Below, one piece after another: positions 6,623 to 7,084 of a stretch of 7,084 bases of DNA. The translations under genes and the position numbers were made by a program. Positions within the stretch are counted from its first letter, which is position 1. Each line of letters starts with the position of its first letter. Below the pieces are notes generated by a model. That model did no database searches and was not told the origin of the DNA. It saw only the letters and a program-made list of their open reading frames with translations. The DNA comes from Clostridia bacterium (lineage in GTDB: Bacteria > Bacillota_A > Clostridia > Christensenellales > Aristaeellaceae), in the NCBI GenBank assembly GCA_017412025.1, contig JAFQOY010000034.1, positions 1 to 7,084 on the forward strand. Reading direction: 5' to 3'.

Positions 6623-6716
6623 CAGATTTTGTGACAGCAGCGAGGCTCGAAAAACCTATACGCCACAAGAGCTAAACGGATGTTATTTTATTCGGTTTGT
6701 GACACTTTTTGTGACA
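6616..6716 (+). repeat. Four TTTGTGACA direct repeats, candidate integrase arm-type sites
   Basis: Exact 9-mers TTTGTGACA lie at 6616-6624, 6628-6636, 6696-6704 and 6708-6716. They form two pairs, each with a 12-bp start-to-start spacing, the pairs 80 bp apart. The first overlaps the integrase stop codon. Paired short direct repeats between int and the attachment core are the classic form of arm-binding sites for the N-terminal domain of tyrosine integrases. The function is inferred from position and pattern. Confidence 0.7.
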
Positions 6717-6886
6717 AACTCGCTTTAACTCCAAAAAAACTACCTGAGAATTAGTTCCGAAGAATAATAAAAGAGATACCATTTTAAACTACACTGACAC
6801 CTCGAATGATCCTGATGCCCCACGTGTAGACGATATCTCTTGCTTTAAGAATACCATTTATTGTTAGATTTTTCAACCGTAGAAAG
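6717..6886. other. Non-coding, AT-rich stretch of the element, with a nested inverted repeat
   Basis: I see no credible gene between the last arm-type repeat and the terminators. AAGAGATA (6771-6778) is inverted as TATCTCTT (6834-6841), and inside it CTACAC (6789-6794) is inverted as GTGTAG (6824-6829), with uneven spacers of 10 and 4 nt. ATACCATTT also occurs as a direct repeat at 6776-6784 and 6851-6859. No function is assigned. Confidence 0.45.
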
Positions 6887-6912
6887 AAAAAAAGCCTGCG
6901 CAAAACGCAGGC
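6887..6912 (-). terminator. Second of two tandem minus-strand terminators
   Basis: GCCTGCG (6894-6900) and CGCAGGC (6906-6912) form a perfect 7-bp GC-rich stem with a 5-nt loop. On the minus strand it is followed by seven T (6893-6887). On the plus strand only A-runs flank it, so it works leftward and cannot end the integrase transcript. Confidence 0.7.
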
Positions 6913-6952
6913 AAAAAAACAACCGCCAACTAGCTAAAGCTTGTCGGCGGTT
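6913..6952 (-). terminator. First minus-strand terminator, directly after the tRNA 3' half
   Basis: AACCGCC (6921-6927) pairs with GGCGGTT (6946-6952). Internal AGCT/AGCT pairing extends the stem with mismatches. On the minus strand a G and seven T (6919-6913) follow. It starts 2 nt after the tRNA CCA end, where a tRNA gene terminator is expected, and its T-run abuts the next hairpin. Confidence 0.6.
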
Positions 6953-6954
6953 TG

Positions 6955-7000
6955 TGGTGCACCCAACAGGATTCGAACCTGTGGCCTTTTGATTCGTAGT
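6955..7000 (-). other. 3' half of a tRNA-Arg(ACG) gene, probable attachment core
   Basis: Read on the minus strand: anticodon loop CTACGAA (6999-6993, anticodon ACG), 3' anticodon strand TCAAA, variable loop AGGCC, a complete T arm ACAGG-TTCGAAT-CCTGT (6982-6966), 3' acceptor strand TGGGTGC, discriminator A and encoded CCA (6957-6955). Beyond 7000 the 5' anticodon strand would have to be TTTGA, but the bases are GCTCA and no D arm or 5' acceptor strand follows. So only the half from the anticodon loop to CCA is present, which is exactly the segment that many tyrosine integrases use as their core. It cannot make a working tRNA here. Confidence 0.8.
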
Positions 7001-7008
7001 GAGCGTTA

Positions 7009-7014
7009 TATAAT
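7009..7014 (+). promoter_or_regulatory. Possible -10 element at the edge of the attachment core
   Basis: A perfect TATAAT 9 bp to the right of the tRNA half. A -35, if any, would fall inside the tRNA half; the best match is TTTTGA (6987-6992) with a 16-bp spacer, which is weak. It would start transcription near 7021, just upstream of the gene start at 7045. Confidence 0.4.
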
Positions 7015-7044
7015 GAATATAAATGTATGAAAGGAGGGTGTCAG

Positions 7045-7084
7045 GTGCTTATTTTTGAAAGAAGAAAGGCTGGAGGAAGAAGAT
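7045..7084 (+). CDS. Start of an unrecognised protein, cut by the window end
   Basis: GTG at 7045-7047 has AAGGAGG at 7031-7037 with a 7-nt gap, an excellent ribosome binding site. The 13 visible residues read MLIFERRKAGGRR. An in-frame ATG at 7027 would give six more residues, but its coding sequence contains the ribosome binding site and nothing precedes it, so GTG is preferred. TATAAT at 7009-7014 could serve it. The gene begins 45 nt from the tRNA half and so would be the first gene of whatever lies to the right. Too little is visible to name a family. Confidence 0.4.
   Translation, partial: MLIFERRKAGGRR

Noticed and set aside
6955..7084. Complete tRNA-Arg gene
   Set aside because: The 5' anticodon strand, D arm and 5' acceptor strand are absent beyond 7000.
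7045..7084. Glycine dehydrogenase subunit 2 (gcvPB) start, because of LIFER...GRR
   Set aside because: Only 13 residues are visible and the serine/leucine-proline pattern that normally follows cannot be checked. The context (att junction, own promoter) is also unlike a gcv operon.
1..7084. CRISPR array, rRNA, restriction, toxin or phage structural genes
   Set aside because: Looked for and not seen. The only short repeats are those listed, and none has spacer-repeat regularity.

Overview
The window looks like chromosome from a fairly GC-rich member of the Bacillota, most likely a gut-type Clostridia. The reasons are strong GGAGG-type ribosome binding sites close to the start codons, hairpin plus T-run terminators, a two-permease sugar ABC transporter with no ATPase gene of its own, and a PocR/AraC-type regulator. 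This is inference from style; no marker gene is present.

Positions 1-5715 hold one carbohydrate-uptake locus, all on the minus strand: a PocR-AraC regulator (4747-5670), an extracellular solute-binding protein (3377-4615), two MalF/MalG-type permeases (2379-3287 and 1559-2389, overlapping by 11 nt) and an FAD-dependent oxidoreductase (157-1512). A perfect 12-bp hairpin with a short T-run lies between the binding-protein and permease genes. It probably keeps binding-protein mRNA in excess. A terminator at 109-137 closes the operon, facing a plus-strand terminator (71-103) of whatever lies to the left. The regulator and binding-protein genes each have an extended -10 promoter, and both upstream regions carry the same 12-mer, GGATTGTGCTAT, in the same orientation. 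At the regulator gene the 12-mer overlaps the -10; at the transporter gene it lies about 45 bp upstream of the -10. That suggests autorepression plus activation. The likely logic is that a ligand is sensed by the regulator, the solute is captured and imported, and the FAD enzyme oxidises it or a product. The substrate cannot be read from the sequence.

Positions 5716-7084 are lower in GC and contain mobile-element remains. There is a tyrosine recombinase with all catalytic residues but no N-terminal arm-binding domain (5930-6622). Four copies of TTTGTGACA lie in two 12-bp-spaced pairs at its 3' end (6616-6716), typical of integrase arm sites. There is also a 70-bp nested inverted repeat, two tandem minus-strand terminators, and the 3' half of a tRNA-Arg(ACG) gene ending exactly at the anticodon loop (6955-7000). 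The tRNA half is not completed on its right side, so the junction looks like an attachment core between two elements, or a circular form, rather than a simple element/tRNA boundary. A new plus-strand gene with a very good ribosome binding site starts just to the right of it and runs out of the window.
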